This document shows positions 1 to 8,312 of a DNA stretch of 64,000 bases, in pieces (within the stretch, counting starts at the first letter, position 1; the number at the start of each line of letters is the position of its first letter). The position numbers were made by a program, and so were the translations under genes. Under the pieces are notes generated by a model. The model did no database searches. It saw nothing but the letters and a program-made list of their open reading frames with translations, and was not told the DNA's origin. The stretch comes from Flavobacterium sp. YJ01. Its GTDB lineage: Bacteria; Bacteroidota; Bacteroidia; Flavobacteriales; Flavobacteriaceae. Location: positions 2,480,001 to 2,544,000 of the forward strand of contig NZ_CP119757.1 in assembly GCF_029320955.1 (NCBI RefSeq). The letters are read 5' to 3'.

Positions 1-1
1 A

Positions 2-1063
2 AATCTTCCAGATGTAAAAACTGAAAGTACTCAAAATGTAGAATTGCCTCCTTTTTTAATCGAAAAATGGAAAAAAGAAGGTCGTTACGAAAAAGAAATT
101 GCTTCATTGGACGAGTTCTTTAAAAGAACAGGTTACCCAAGAACTCCAAAATATTACATCATAAAATGGCTTACGGATTATATTACCGAATTCGGAATTG
201 ACGGCTACCGCGCCGACACCGTAAAACATACCGAAGAAGGCGTTTGGGCAGACTTTAAAAAAGAATGTGATTATGCTTTTGAAACTTGGAAAAAACACCA
301 TCCGATGCAGGTTTTAGATCAGAATCCGTTTTATACGATTGCCGAAGTTTACGGTTACGGAATCAGCGGTGGACAGGATTATGATTTTGGAGATCGAAAA
401 GTCAATTATTTCCAAAACGGTTTCAACAGCATGATTAATTTTGAATTTAAATGGAATGCCGCTCAAAACGATTATGAAGGTTTATTTTCTAAATATTCAA
501 ATGCTTTAAACAATGAATTAAAAGGATATTCTGTCCTTAATTATATGTCCTCTCACGACGACGGACAGCCTTTTGATGCCAACCGAGTAAAAGGAATTGA
601 AGCGGGAACTAAACTTTTACTTTCTCCAGGGATGTCTCAAGTTTATTATGGTGATGAATCGAATCGTTCTTTAGTAATTGAAGGCACAAATGGCGATGCA
701 ACATTACGTTCAAACATGAATTGGAACGATATTCAGAATAATCCTGAAACACAGAAAACACTTTTGCATTGGCAGAAATTAGGTCAGTTTAGACGAAATC
801 ACCCTGCAGTTGGAGCGGGCGTTCATAAACTTATTAATTCATATCCTTATACTTTTTCCAGAACATTTACAAAAGGTTCTTTTACAGATAAAGTAGTTAT
901 GGGAGTAGATTTACCAAAAGGCAGAAAAGAACTTCCTGTTGGCGACGTCTTCCCAAACGGAACAAAACTAAAAGACACTTATTCGAATCAAGAAGTGGAA
1001 GTAATTGATGGAAAAGTTATTATTGACAATGATTTTGATATTGTTCTATTAGAAGAGATTTAA
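2..1063 (+). CDS. GH13 alpha-amylase family glycosidase (3' part, partial)
   Basis: This is the C-terminal part (about 353 residues) of a retaining alpha-glucan hydrolase; the reading frame is open to the left edge, so the start lies outside. Visible GH13 landmarks, in order, are LPDV near the edge (region V-like), GIDGYRADTVKH (region II with the nucleophile Asp), IAEVYG (region III with the acid/base Glu) and SHDD (region IV, transition-state His-Asp). About 100 residues follow, fitting the end of the barrel and the C-terminal beta domain. The catalytic triad looks complete, so an active starch or maltodextrin hydrolase is likely. Exact specificity cannot be read from this part. The next gene is separated by a repeat-filled gap, so this is probably the last gene of its transcript. 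Confidence 0.9.
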   Translation, partial: NLPDVKTESTQNVELPPFLIEKWKKEGRYEKEIASLDEFFKRTGYPRTPKYYIIKWLTDYITEFGIDGYRADTVKHTEEGVWADFKKECDYAFETWKKHHPMQVLDQNPFYTIAEVYGYGISGGQDYDFGDRKVNYFQNGFNSMINFEFKWNAAQNDYEGLFSKYSNALNNELKGYSVLNYMSSHDDGQPFDANRVKGIEAGTKLLLSPGMSQVYYGDESNRSLVIEGTNGDATLRSNMNWNDIQNNPETQKTLLHWQKLGQFRRNHPAVGAGVHKLINSYPYTFSRTFTKGSFTDKVVMGVDLPKGRKELPVGDVFPNGTKLKDTYSNQEVEVIDGKVIIDNDFDIVLLEEI

Positions 1064-1066
1064 AAG

Positions 1067-1252
1067 TTTAAGCGCAAAGTTTTACGTAAGGTTCGCAAAG
1101 GTTTTTAGCCACAGATTATTAAGATTAACACAGATTTGTTTGCCACGAATTACACCAATTTTCACAAATTTAAATAGAATAAATTAATTCGTGGAAATTA
1201 GTGTAATTCGTGGCAAAAGAAAAAATCATTTTAATCCTTTAATCTGTGGCTA
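1067..1252. repeat. Dispersed intergenic repeat, long hairpin copy 1
   Basis: A composite inverted repeat. The outer arms are TAGCCACAG at the left and CTGTGGCTA at the right (1106-1252). The inner arms are built from CCACGAATT and AATTCGTGG, with short CACAAATTT-type units between them. A separate short unit with AAAGTTTTACGTAAGG precedes it. A near-identical copy in the same orientation lies at 1994-2138, so the two copies bracket the glycerophosphodiesterase gene. RNA from either strand should fold into a long stem. Confidence 0.8.
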
Positions 1253-1274
1253 TTATTTTTCCTTTGCTACTTTG

Positions 1275-1282
1275 TACCTTTG
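1275..1282 (+). promoter_or_regulatory. Bacteroidota -7 promoter element
   Basis: TACCTTTG matches the TAnnTTTG consensus of the Bacteroidota primary sigma factor exactly and lies 20 bp before the start codon at 1303. No clear -33 TTTG at the usual spacing was found. Confidence 0.5.
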
Positions 1283-1302
1283 CAACTCTGAACCTTTATA
1301 AA

Positions 1303-1986
1303 ATGAATGTTTTAAAGATTGCACATCGAGGCGCCAAAGCCTACGAACCTGAAAATACTTTACAAGCTTTCCAAAAAGCCTTAGATCTAAATTCTGACGG
1401 AATTGAACTTGATGTTCACCTTAGCGCTGACGAATATATTATCGTAATTCACGACGAAACTATCGACAGAACTGCTAACGGAAAAGGTTTAGTAAATGAT
1501 TTTACTTTAGCAGAATTAAAATCATTTTTGATTGATGGAAAATATCAAATCCCAACTTTAAATGAAGTTTTTGATTTAGTTGACAAAAAATGTCTGATCA
1601 ATATTGAATTAAAAGGTTTGGGAACTGCGCCTAAAGTTGTTGCATTAATTGAAAAATACATTGCAGAAAAAAACTGGAAATACGAGGATTTTATTATTTC
1701 AAGTTTTGATTGGAATATGCTGCAAGAAACATCAAATCTAAATTCAAATATCCCGATTGGTGTTCTAACAGAAGAAGATATAGATAATGCTTTGGCTTTC
1801 GTCGAAAAAATAAAAGCAAAAGCCATTCATCCTGATTTTAATTTATTGAATGAAGAAAATGTTCGACAAATTCAGGAAAAAGGATTTTTGGTTTTGCCTT
1901 GGACAGTAAACTCAGAAGAAGACATTCAAAAAGTAAAAAGTTACAAAGTAGACGGAATTATCTCTGATAATCCAGATAAAATATAA
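1303..1986 (+). CDS. Glycerophosphodiester phosphodiesterase family protein
   Basis: A 227-residue GDPD-family TIM barrel that would split glycerophosphodiesters into glycerol 3-phosphate and an alcohol. The N-terminus MNVLKIAHRG carries the conserved His-Arg. ENTLQAF and GIELDVHLS hold the metal-binding Glu/Asp, and VIHDETIDRT supplies the second catalytic His. The C-terminal PWTVNSEED and GIISDNP blocks are also typical. No signal peptide is seen from this start, so it is probably cytoplasmic. The frame is open further upstream to 1246, but that part encodes repeat DNA; the ATG at 1303 gives the normal family N-terminus and lies just behind a promoter element. It stands alone between two copies of the same repeat. 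Confidence 0.9.
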   Translation: MNVLKIAHRGAKAYEPENTLQAFQKALDLNSDGIELDVHLSADEYIIVIHDETIDRTANGKGLVNDFTLAELKSFLIDGKYQIPTLNEVFDLVDKKCLINIELKGLGTAPKVVALIEKYIAEKNWKYEDFIISSFDWNMLQETSNLNSNIPIGVLTEEDIDNALAFVEKIKAKAIHPDFNLLNEENVRQIQEKGFLVLPWTVNSEEDIQKVKSYKVDGIISDNPDKI

Positions 1987-1993
1987 ATTTTCA

Positions 1994-2210
1994 GCCACAG
2001 ATTAAAAGGATTAACACAGATTTGTTTGCCACGAATTGCACGAATTGGCACAAATTTAAATAGAATAAATTAATTCGTGGAAATTTGTGAAATTCGTGGC
2101 AAAAGAAAAAATCCTTTTTAATCTGTATAATCTGTGGCAAATAAAAAAAATTAGTGCCAATTCGTGCAATTGCTACGCCAGTTCGCTATCGCTCGAGTCG
2201 TGGCAAAAAG
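1994..2210. repeat. Dispersed intergenic repeat, long hairpin copy 2 plus secondary unit
   Basis: The same composite hairpin as at 1106-1252, nearly identical and in the same orientation. The outer arms are GCCACAGATT at 1994 and AATCTGTGGC ending at 2138, with CCACGAATT/AATTCGTGG inner arms. A further unit at about 2155-2205 contains GCTATCGCTCGAGTCGTGG. The same unit appears in reverse orientation at about 21040-21075. Confidence 0.8.
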
Positions 2211-2218
2211 ATAAAAGT

Positions 2219-3427
2219 ATGATTAAAAATTTCGATATAATAATTGTTGGCGGAGGCGCTGCTGGTTTTTTTACTGCAATTAACATTGCAGAGAAAAATC
2301 CGAAACTAAAAATCGCCATTTTAGAAAGAGGAAAAGAAGTACTTTCTAAAGTCCGCGTTTCTGGCGGTGGACGCTGTAACGTAACGCACGCTTGTTTTGA
2401 ACCAAACGAGTTGGTAAAATTTTATCCTCGCGGAGAAAAAGAACTTCGAGGACCTTTTCATCAATTTTGTTCGGGAGACACAATTGAATGGTTCGAAAAA
2501 CATGGCGTAGAATTAAAAATCGAAGAAGACGGAAGAATGTTTCCTGTTTCCAATTCATCACAAACTATAATTGATTGTTTTCTAAAAGCAACTGAAAAAT
2601 TAGGCATAAAAGTGCTGACAGGTCAAAGTGTACAATCCATTTTCAAAAAAGAAAATCATTGGAAAATAGATACACAAACCGATAATTATGCTGCCGAAAA
2701 ATTAGTAATGGCAACGGGAAGCAATCCTAAAATCTGGGAAATGCTTCAGGAGCACGGACACGCAATTGTGAGCCCCGTTCCTTCCCTATTCACTTTCAAT
2801 ATCAAAGATTCTCGAATTAAGGAATTGCCGGGCGTAGCGGCACAAGTTACCGTAAAAGTAAAAGATACTAAACTAGAATCTACAGGACCTTTATTAATCA
2901 CGCATTGGGGAATGAGCGGACCTGCAATTTTAAAACTTTCGGCTTGGGGCGCACGCATTCTGCACGATAAAAATTATCAGTTTACCATTTTCGTAAATTG
3001 GTTAAATGATGTTGATTTTGAAGATGCCGAAAAAATCCTAAAAGATTTAAAACAGGAACACGCCAAAAAAGCCGTTTCTAAAAAATCGCCTTTTGACTTT
3101 CCGAATCGTTTATGGGAAAGTTTGGTTCTCGCTTCGGGAATTGATTCTGAAACGAAATGGGCAGATTTATCTAAAATTCAATTGCAAAATCTAACTTCAC
3201 AACTAACGAAAGCCGAATTTAAAGTAAACGGAAAAAGTACTTTTAAAGAAGAATTCGTAACGGCGGGCGGAATCGATTTAAAAGAGATCAACTTCAAAAC
3301 AATGGAAAGCAAAATTCATGAAAATCTTTATTTTGCGGGTGAAATTGTAAATATCGATGCCATAACTGGTGGATTTAATTTTCAGAATGCCTGGACAAGC
3401 GGGTTTATTCTGGCTCAAAATATTTAA
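2219..3427 (+). CDS. YhiN/HI0933-family FAD-dependent oxidoreductase
   Basis: A 402-residue flavoprotein of the HI0933/YhiN (BaiN-like) family. The N-terminal dinucleotide-binding motif VGGGAAG is at residues 10-16, with the acidic end of the second strand at ILERGKE. The family signature KVRVSGGGRCNVTH follows. The C-terminal block FAGEIVNIDAITGGFNFQ, closing the FAD site, is intact. The family fold is known but its physiological substrate is not well established; some relatives reduce bile-acid intermediates or act as NAD(P)H dehydrogenases. The frame extends upstream to 2087 through repeat DNA, so the ATG at 2219 is taken as the start. The HAD phosphatase gene follows after 6 bp, suggesting co-transcription. 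Confidence 0.88.
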   Translation: MIKNFDIIIVGGGAAGFFTAINIAEKNPKLKIAILERGKEVLSKVRVSGGGRCNVTHACFEPNELVKFYPRGEKELRGPFHQFCSGDTIEWFEKHGVELKIEEDGRMFPVSNSSQTIIDCFLKATEKLGIKVLTGQSVQSIFKKENHWKIDTQTDNYAAEKLVMATGSNPKIWEMLQEHGHAIVSPVPSLFTFNIKDSRIKELPGVAAQVTVKVKDTKLESTGPLLITHWGMSGPAILKLSAWGARILHDKNYQFTIFVNWLNDVDFEDAEKILKDLKQEHAKKAVSKKSPFDFPNRLWESLVLASGIDSETKWADLSKIQLQNLTSQLTKAEFKVNGKSTFKEEFVTAGGIDLKEINFKTMESKIHENLYFAGEIVNIDAITGGFNFQNAWTSGFILAQNI

Positions 3428-3433
3428 TACAAA

Positions 3434-4081
3434 ATGAAATTTAAAGGAATTATTTTTGATTTAGACGGAACACTAGTAGATTCATTACACGATATCTCGG
3501 ATGCGATGAATAAAGTGCTTACCGCTCTAAGTTACCCAACACATGATTACGATACTTATCAATATTTTATCGGAAATGGTTTACGAAATTTGGTAAGCAA
3601 AGCATTGCCAGCCACAAACAATTCTGATGATGAAATTGAAAGTTGTTTTGAATGTATGGTCGATGAATACACTAAAATCTGTACGCTCAAAACAAAACCT
3701 TATGAAGGAATTGTTGAACTGTTGGAAAATCTAACTTCGCAAAACATTAAAATGGCGGTTTTCTCTAACAAAGCCGACGAATTGACAAAGAAAATAGCTT
3801 ATGAATTATTTCCAAAACAATTCGATACAGCAGTTGGTTTGAGTACAGAAGAACTTAAAAAACCAAATCCATTTGAAGCTTTAGAAATTAGCAAAAAATG
3901 GAATTTAAAACCAGAAGAAATTCTTTTCGTAGGCGATTCTGACATTGATATGCAAACGGCAGTAAATGCCAATATGTTTCCAGTTGGCGTTACTTGGGGT
4001 TACAGAACCCAAGAAGAACTAAAAACTAGCGGTGCAAAATTGGTTATCAACAATGCTTCGGAATTAATCGAAATATTGTAA
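3434..4081 (+). CDS. HAD-superfamily phosphatase, phosphoglycolate phosphatase-like
   Basis: A 215-residue haloacid dehalogenase subfamily I phosphatase. Motif I is FDLDGTLVDS with nucleophile Asp9 and Asp11. Motif II is the Ser of VFSNKADE, motif III the Lys in LKKPNP, and motif IV VGDSDIDMQTA. The helical cap lies between motifs I and II, as in Gph/PGP enzymes. All catalytic residues are present. Likely substrate is a small phosphate monoester such as phosphoglycolate, but HAD specificity cannot be read from motifs alone. It is packed between the YhiN-type gene (6 bp) and the Crp/Fnr regulator (3 bp), forming a probable operon. Confidence 0.85.
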   Translation: MKFKGIIFDLDGTLVDSLHDISDAMNKVLTALSYPTHDYDTYQYFIGNGLRNLVSKALPATNNSDDEIESCFECMVDEYTKICTLKTKPYEGIVELLENLTSQNIKMAVFSNKADELTKKIAYELFPKQFDTAVGLSTEELKKPNPFEALEISKKWNLKPEEILFVGDSDIDMQTAVNANMFPVGVTWGYRTQEELKTSGAKLVINNASELIEIL

Positions 4082-4084
4082 ATC

Positions 4085-4657
4085 ATGAATCCTTCATTAC
4101 AAAAACAAATCCTATCAATCACTTCGTTTTCTGAAAATGAAATCGAAAGGATTGATTCTTGTTTTGAATATGAAAAGTTTACAGCTAAAGATTTTCTTTC
4201 TTCAATGGGAAAAATCAGCAGTAAAATCTTTTTTATTGTTGAAGGCTTAGCACGAGTTTATTATTTAAAAAATGGAAAAGAAATTACCACTTATTTAAGC
4301 TGCGACGAAGGTTTTATTGCTTCTTATTCTAGTTTTATAAATCAATCGGTTTCTTTTGAAAATATTCAATGTATTGAAGATTGCGAAGTGCTTTCGATAT
4401 CTTACGAGAAAATGCAGTTTTTATACAACCAAATTCCAAATTGGGAACGTGTTGGAAGAATTTTAGCTGAGCAAAATTACCTTTGCATGGCAGATCGTGT
4501 TCTCAAACTGCAAATGATTCCCGCAAAAGAAAAATATCATACTTTTTTAGCATCGGCTCCAGCCAAAATAATTCAGCGAACACCTTTAATTTATATCGCC
4601 TCTTTTCTCGGAATCACTCCAGAATCTTTGAGCAGAATCCGTCAAGATATTTCTTAA
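4085..4657 (+). CDS. Crp/Fnr family transcriptional regulator
   Basis: A 190-residue cyclic-nucleotide-binding-like regulator. The N-terminal beta-roll covers about residues 20-115 (KISSKIFFIVEGLARVYYLKNGKEITTYL contains the typical effector-domain pattern, split here only for description). A dimerisation helix and a short C-terminal DNA-binding end follow; the recognition helix region is LGITPESLSRIRQDIS. This compact form lacking a full winged-helix tail is common in Bacteroidota. No Fe-S cysteine set like that of Fnr is evident, so the effector is unknown. It starts 3 bp after the HAD gene and precedes a metallo-hydrolase gene by 60 bp, which it may regulate. Confidence 0.85.
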   Translation: MNPSLQKQILSITSFSENEIERIDSCFEYEKFTAKDFLSSMGKISSKIFFIVEGLARVYYLKNGKEITTYLSCDEGFIASYSSFINQSVSFENIQCIEDCEVLSISYEKMQFLYNQIPNWERVGRILAEQNYLCMADRVLKLQMIPAKEKYHTFLASAPAKIIQRTPLIYIASFLGITPESLSRIRQDIS

Positions 4658-4717
4658 CATTTATCAAGTGGATTGAAAATCGGAATTCAAATCTTTGTCA
4701 AAATTAAATTTGAAAAG

Positions 4718-5392
4718 ATGAAGAATATTGCCAAAGACGTTTACCAAATTCCGTTATTTCCAAGAAACACAATTAATTGTTTTCTAATTGAAGATGTTTT
4801 AATTGATGCTGGAATTAGAAGTTCAAGCGGAATAATTCTAAAAGCTTTAAAAGACAAAAACATAACCAAACACGCGCTGACTCATGCGCACGCAGACCAT
4901 CAAGGAAGCAGCAAAATAATCTGCGAAACTTTGAACATTCCGCTTTTGTGCAGTGAGCCCGAAAAAGAATTTGCTGAAAACGGAAATGTAATTCTCGAAT
5001 ACCCAAACCCGAATCATATTATTTCGAAATTTCAGAAAAACTTCTGGGCAGGAAAAGGACATTCCGTTTCTCAAACTTTAAAAGAAGGCGATCTAATTGG
5101 CGGATTTACCGTTATTGAAACTCCTGGGCATTCACGAGGACATTTATCTTTTTTCAGAGAAAAAGACGGCGTTTTAATTGTGGGCGACGTTCTAACCAAC
5201 ATGAATCTATTAACCACAAAAGTTGGGCTTCATGAACCTCCCAATTTGTTCACAGCCGACAAAGAAACCAATAGAAAATCGATTTTAAAACTCGCTTTGT
5301 TACAACCTAAAATACTGTGTTTTGGTCATGGTCCGGTTTTATTTGATAATGGTGAATTGGAGCAATTCAAAAACTCAATTAATTTTAATTAA
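4718..5392 (+). CDS. Metallo-beta-lactamase-fold hydrolase
   Basis: A 224-residue MBL-fold protein. The metal-binding motif THAHADHQG (HxHxDH) is at about residues 55-63. TPGHSRGHLS supplies the third His and VGDVL the bridging Asp. FGHGP near the end supplies the last His. The architecture matches the glyoxalase II/quorum-quencher-like branch rather than true beta-lactamases. There is no signal peptide, so it is cytoplasmic. The frame is open upstream from a TTG at 4673, but the ATG at 4718 gives a clean family N-terminus. Its place just after the Crp/Fnr regulator suggests a shared operon; substrate unknown. Confidence 0.87.
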   Translation: MKNIAKDVYQIPLFPRNTINCFLIEDVLIDAGIRSSSGIILKALKDKNITKHALTHAHADHQGSSKIICETLNIPLLCSEPEKEFAENGNVILEYPNPNHIISKFQKNFWAGKGHSVSQTLKEGDLIGGFTVIETPGHSRGHLSFFREKDGVLIVGDVLTNMNLLTTKVGLHEPPNLFTADKETNRKSILKLALLQPKILCFGHGPVLFDNGELEQFKNSINFN

Positions 5393-5465
5393 CAAGAATT
5401 TACAGATTCCGTAAGTTTTCATTAAGACTATTCTAATAATTTTACTCTCAACTAATTAATCCTGT

Positions 5466-6185
5466 ATGAGAGTAAAATTACTTACCACAATTTCTATTTT
5501 CACCTACCAACTTAGCTTTTCTCAAAGCGAAAAAGTATTAAATGGAAAAGTTCTCTCCCAGAATATTCCGCTTAATAAAGCGGAAGTAATTAATAAAACT
5601 GCCAAAACAAGCACAAGAACAAATGAATTGGGAGAGTTTTCAATTTTAGTTCGCCCAAAAGACAGTTTGATTTTTTTCTCTAAAGATTACTTTTTTAAAC
5701 GATTAAAAATTTCTCAACAAAATATAGATCAGAACAATATTATTGTGAATATGATTCTGAAACCTGAAGAACTTGATGAAGTTTTAATTACGGAGATAAA
5801 ATTTCCTAAAGTTAGCCCTGCCGATGAAAATTCTTTGATAGTGCCAAGACCCGCAATATCTAATCCTGGCGTTTATACTGGCGTTACTAACGGAGTGAAT
5901 TTACTGGCTGTTTTCAGTTTGTTTAGAAAAAAGGATAAAAAAATAAAAGCTATTAAATTCAAAGAATTAGATTTTAAACAATTAGCCGAAGCAACAGTTC
6001 CAATAGATTTTTTTACGAATGACTTAAAAATAAATTCTGAAGAAAAAGATTTGTTTTTACAATTCTGTGACGCCGATCCGAATGCCAAAACTCTTGTACA
6101 GCAGAAAAACTTACTTTACACTATGGACTTTTTACACACTAAAAACAAAGAATTCAAGAAACTAAGTTCTGAAATCAAAAACTAA
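5466..6185 (+). CDS. Secreted carboxypeptidase-regulatory-like protein, tandem paralogue 1
   Basis: A 239-residue exported protein with a signal peptide (about residues 1-19, ending SFSQ). A beta-sandwich domain of the CarboxypepD_reg-like type spans about residues 22-105 (VLNGKVLSQNIPLNKAEV, then TNELGEFSI). It is the first of three head-to-tail paralogues. The N-terminal 100 residues and the C-terminal 60 residues (a DFF..LK...EEK..FL.FCDADP pattern) are strongly conserved between them, while the middle (about 110-170) differs. No catalytic motif is seen. The N-terminal domain type is otherwise found on TonB-dependent receptors; here it stands without a barrel. Function unknown. Confidence 0.75.
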   Translation: MRVKLLTTISIFTYQLSFSQSEKVLNGKVLSQNIPLNKAEVINKTAKTSTRTNELGEFSILVRPKDSLIFFSKDYFFKRLKISQQNIDQNNIIVNMILKPEELDEVLITEIKFPKVSPADENSLIVPRPAISNPGVYTGVTNGVNLLAVFSLFRKKDKKIKAIKFKELDFKQLAEATVPIDFFTNDLKINSEEKDLFLQFCDADPNAKTLVQQKNLLYTMDFLHTKNKEFKKLSSEIKN

Positions 6186-6195
6186 AAGCCATTAA

Positions 6196-6906
6196 ATGAA
6201 ATTAAAACTACTTACTACAATTTCTTTTTTCACGTATCAATTAAGTATTTCTCAAACCGAAAAAGTATTGAACGGAAAAGTTCTTTCGCAAAACATTCCG
6301 CTCAACAAAGTCGAAGTAATTAACAAAACTGCCAAAACCAGCACGAGAACAAATGAATTGGGGGAGTTTTCGATTTTAGTAAAAGTGCAGGACAGTCTTA
6401 TTTTTTTCTATAAAGATTCTTTTTTCTCAAGGTTGAAAATTTCTCAGAAGAATATAAATCAGAATAATCTAATTGTGAATACGATACTGAAACCTGAAGA
6501 ATTGAATGAAGTTGTAATAACTAAAGTCGAATTTGATAAAGTGAAGGTTAATGCTGATGCTACCGCAGATGTATTAATCGGTAAAAATGCCAAAGATTTA
6601 TTTTGGAATACAGGAGTTAATGATAATACAATTAGAGAAGGGCTTCGAGTTTCATTTCCTTTAAAAGGCAAGCAGAAGAAAACAATTGAAGTTGCAGACG
6701 ACCGTTTTAAGAAATTGGTAATAGCTTATTGTCCACCCGATTTTTTCATTAAAAATTTAAAACTAAAACCTGAAGAAAAAGAGCTTTTTATTGCTTTTTG
6801 CGACTCAGATCCGAAATCGAAAACGCTTCTGGAAAATCAAAATGTTTTGACTGTTATGGATTTTTTATATGCTAAAAACGAAGAATTTAAGAAGTTAAAA
6901 CAGTAA
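6196..6906 (+). CDS. Secreted carboxypeptidase-regulatory-like protein, tandem paralogue 2
   Basis: A 236-residue member of the tandem trio, starting 10 bp after paralogue 1. It has a signal peptide ending SISQ, then the same beta-sandwich domain (VLNGKVLSQNIPLNKVEV). A divergent middle (ADATADVLIGKNAKDLFW and around) follows, then the conserved C-terminal helix-rich part ending MDFLYAKNEEFKKLKQ. N-terminal identity with paralogues 1 and 3 is very high, also at DNA level, so the duplications look recent or are kept alike by gene conversion. Likely periplasmic or surface-exposed; role unknown. Confidence 0.75.
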   Translation: MKLKLLTTISFFTYQLSISQTEKVLNGKVLSQNIPLNKVEVINKTAKTSTRTNELGEFSILVKVQDSLIFFYKDSFFSRLKISQKNINQNNLIVNTILKPEELNEVVITKVEFDKVKVNADATADVLIGKNAKDLFWNTGVNDNTIREGLRVSFPLKGKQKKTIEVADDRFKKLVIAYCPPDFFIKNLKLKPEEKELFIAFCDSDPKSKTLLENQNVLTVMDFLYAKNEEFKKLKQ

Positions 6907-6926
6907 TTAAAAATAAAAATTCTTTT

Positions 6927-7649
6927 ATGAAAGTAAAATTACTCACAACCATTTCTTTTTTCACGTATCAATTAAGTATTTCTCAAACCGAAAAAGTATT
7001 GAACGGAAAAGTTATTTCGCAAGACATTCCGCTTGACAAAGTTGAAGTAATTAATAAAACTGCCCAAATTAGTGCGAGAACAAATGAATTGGGAGAGTTT
7101 TCAATTTTAGTAAAAGAGAAAGACAGTTTGTTATTTTTCTCAAAGGATTACTTATTTACAAGATTGAAAGTAACGTTGAAAGATTTAGAAAAAAACAATC
7201 TGGTTGTTGAAATGATTGCAAAAGCTGAAGAATTGGATAATGTTGTAGTTTCTAGATCTGTTTTTAATAAAAACGAAATTAAAAATATCGCCAATAATAA
7301 GGAAAAAATAAAGGAGATTAAAAATCGTAAACAATTTGATGAAGTAACTTCAAAAGTGAATGTTTATGACGGTAGAATTAAAAATGGATTAGATTTCAGT
7401 TATCCCATTTTTGATAAACCGAAGAAAAAAATTGAGCCTCGTGATGACCGTTTTAAGAAACTTATCGTCGCTTCTTTTCCTCCAGATTTTTTCATCAAAA
7501 ATTTGAAAATAAAACCCGAAGAAAAAGAAATTTTCTTAAACTTTTGTAATGCCGATCCGAAATCTAAAACCCTTTTAGAGAAATCAAATGATTTCGAAAT
7601 AATGGATTTCCTTTATATTAAAAATGAAGAGTTTAAGAATTTGAAGTAG
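6927..7649 (+). CDS. Secreted carboxypeptidase-regulatory-like protein, tandem paralogue 3
   Basis: The third tandem copy, 240 residues, starting 20 bp after paralogue 2. It has the same signal peptide and N-terminal beta-sandwich (VLNGKVISQDIPLDKVEV), a highly charged divergent middle rich in Asn and Lys (about residues 115-150), and the shared C-terminal part ending DFLYIKNEEFKNLK. The first 30 bases after the start codon are nearly the same in all three genes. The block ends here; the next gene is convergent (tspO). Confidence 0.75.
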   Translation: MKVKLLTTISFFTYQLSISQTEKVLNGKVISQDIPLDKVEVINKTAQISARTNELGEFSILVKEKDSLLFFSKDYLFTRLKVTLKDLEKNNLVVEMIAKAEELDNVVVSRSVFNKNEIKNIANNKEKIKEIKNRKQFDEVTSKVNVYDGRIKNGLDFSYPIFDKPKKKIEPRDDRFKKLIVASFPPDFFIKNLKIKPEEKEIFLNFCNADPKSKTLLEKSNDFEIMDFLYIKNEEFKNLK

Positions 7650-7690
7650 TTTAACTTGAAACAAAGAAAACCTGAAACCTGAAACAAAAC

Positions 7691-8167
7691 TTATTTATTC
7701 AACCACCAAATACTTGCATTTAAAACCGTTGCAAATCCAACCCAAACTAAATACGGAATCAATAAATATCCAGAAATCTTATTTATTTTGGTGAATTTCA
7801 AATACGTTTCGTAAATCATTAGCCATAAAAGCACAATTTCGATTAAAGCCAGCATCGGATTTTTTAAACCGAAGAATAAATAAGACCAAATTGCATTTAA
7901 GATTAGCTGAATTATAAAGAAAAGAAGCGCCGTTTTTACTTTTTCGGTTTGCACTTTAATATTGTCCCAAACTAAAGCCGCCGCAACTGCCATAAAAATA
8001 TAAAGAACAGTCCAAACTGGCATAAAGATCCAATTTGGCGGATTAAAAACTGGTTTTTCTAAATCTACATACCAAGTCTCAATACTTGGTCTTGTCACCA
8101 AACTTGCAGAATATCCAACTGTTAAACAAATAATTAAAGCTATTGCGATTTTTACGAATTTATTCAT
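7691..8167 (-). CDS. tspO: TspO/MBR family protein
   Basis: A 158-residue integral membrane protein with five predicted transmembrane helices, the size and layout of TspO (translocator protein). Typical features are WYVDLEKPVFNPPNW in the first loop (W-x-x-L-x-KP-x-x-x-PP) and PVWTVLYIFMAVA after it. ILNAIWSYLFFGLKNP is in the middle, and the Asn/Trp pair NASIWWLN at the C-terminus. TspO proteins bind porphyrins or sterols, and bacterial forms take part in stress responses. The start at 8167 is an ATG; a TTG seven codons upstream is less likely. A possible -7 element TATTTTTG lies at 8186-8193 on this strand. It stands alone, convergent with the paralogue block. Confidence 0.93.
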   Translation of the reverse strand: MNKFVKIAIALIICLTVGYSASLVTRPSIETWYVDLEKPVFNPPNWIFMPVWTVLYIFMAVAAALVWDNIKVQTEKVKTALLFFIIQLILNAIWSYLFFGLKNPMLALIEIVLLWLMIYETYLKFTKINKISGYLLIPYLVWVGFATVLNASIWWLNK

Positions 8168-8206
8168 TTTGTTAAAATTTGAATTCAAAAATAGTCAAAA
8201 GAAAAA

Positions 8207-8283
8207 TTTAAACCATATAAGTGATGTAAGTTCATTTTTAGCAAAACCAATTTATATTATCTTATATTACTTATATGGTTAAA
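8207..8283. repeat. 24-bp imperfect inverted repeat between tspO and mvaD
   Basis: The left arm (about 8207-8230, containing AACCATATAAGTGATGTAAG) pairs with the right arm (8261-8283, CTTATATTACTTATATGGTT) with only a few mismatches, separated by about 30 bp. It lies in the divergent promoter region of tspO and mvaD. It could be another dispersed repeat unit or a cruciform-forming regulatory site. Confidence 0.6.
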
Positions 8284-8286
8284 AAA

Positions 8287-8294
8287 CTATCTTT
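8287..8294 (+). promoter_or_regulatory. -7 promoter element for mvaD
   Basis: TATCTTTG is an exact TAnnTTTG match, 18 bp before the mvaD start at 8313. It overlaps the outer edge of the upstream inverted repeat by a few bases. Confidence 0.65.
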
Positions 8295-8312
8295 GCCAAA
8301 ATTTTATAATTC

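Noticed and set aside
1106..1252. CRISPR-like array in repeat regions
   Set aside because: Repeats are inverted and composite, with no regular spacer of constant length and no cas genes.
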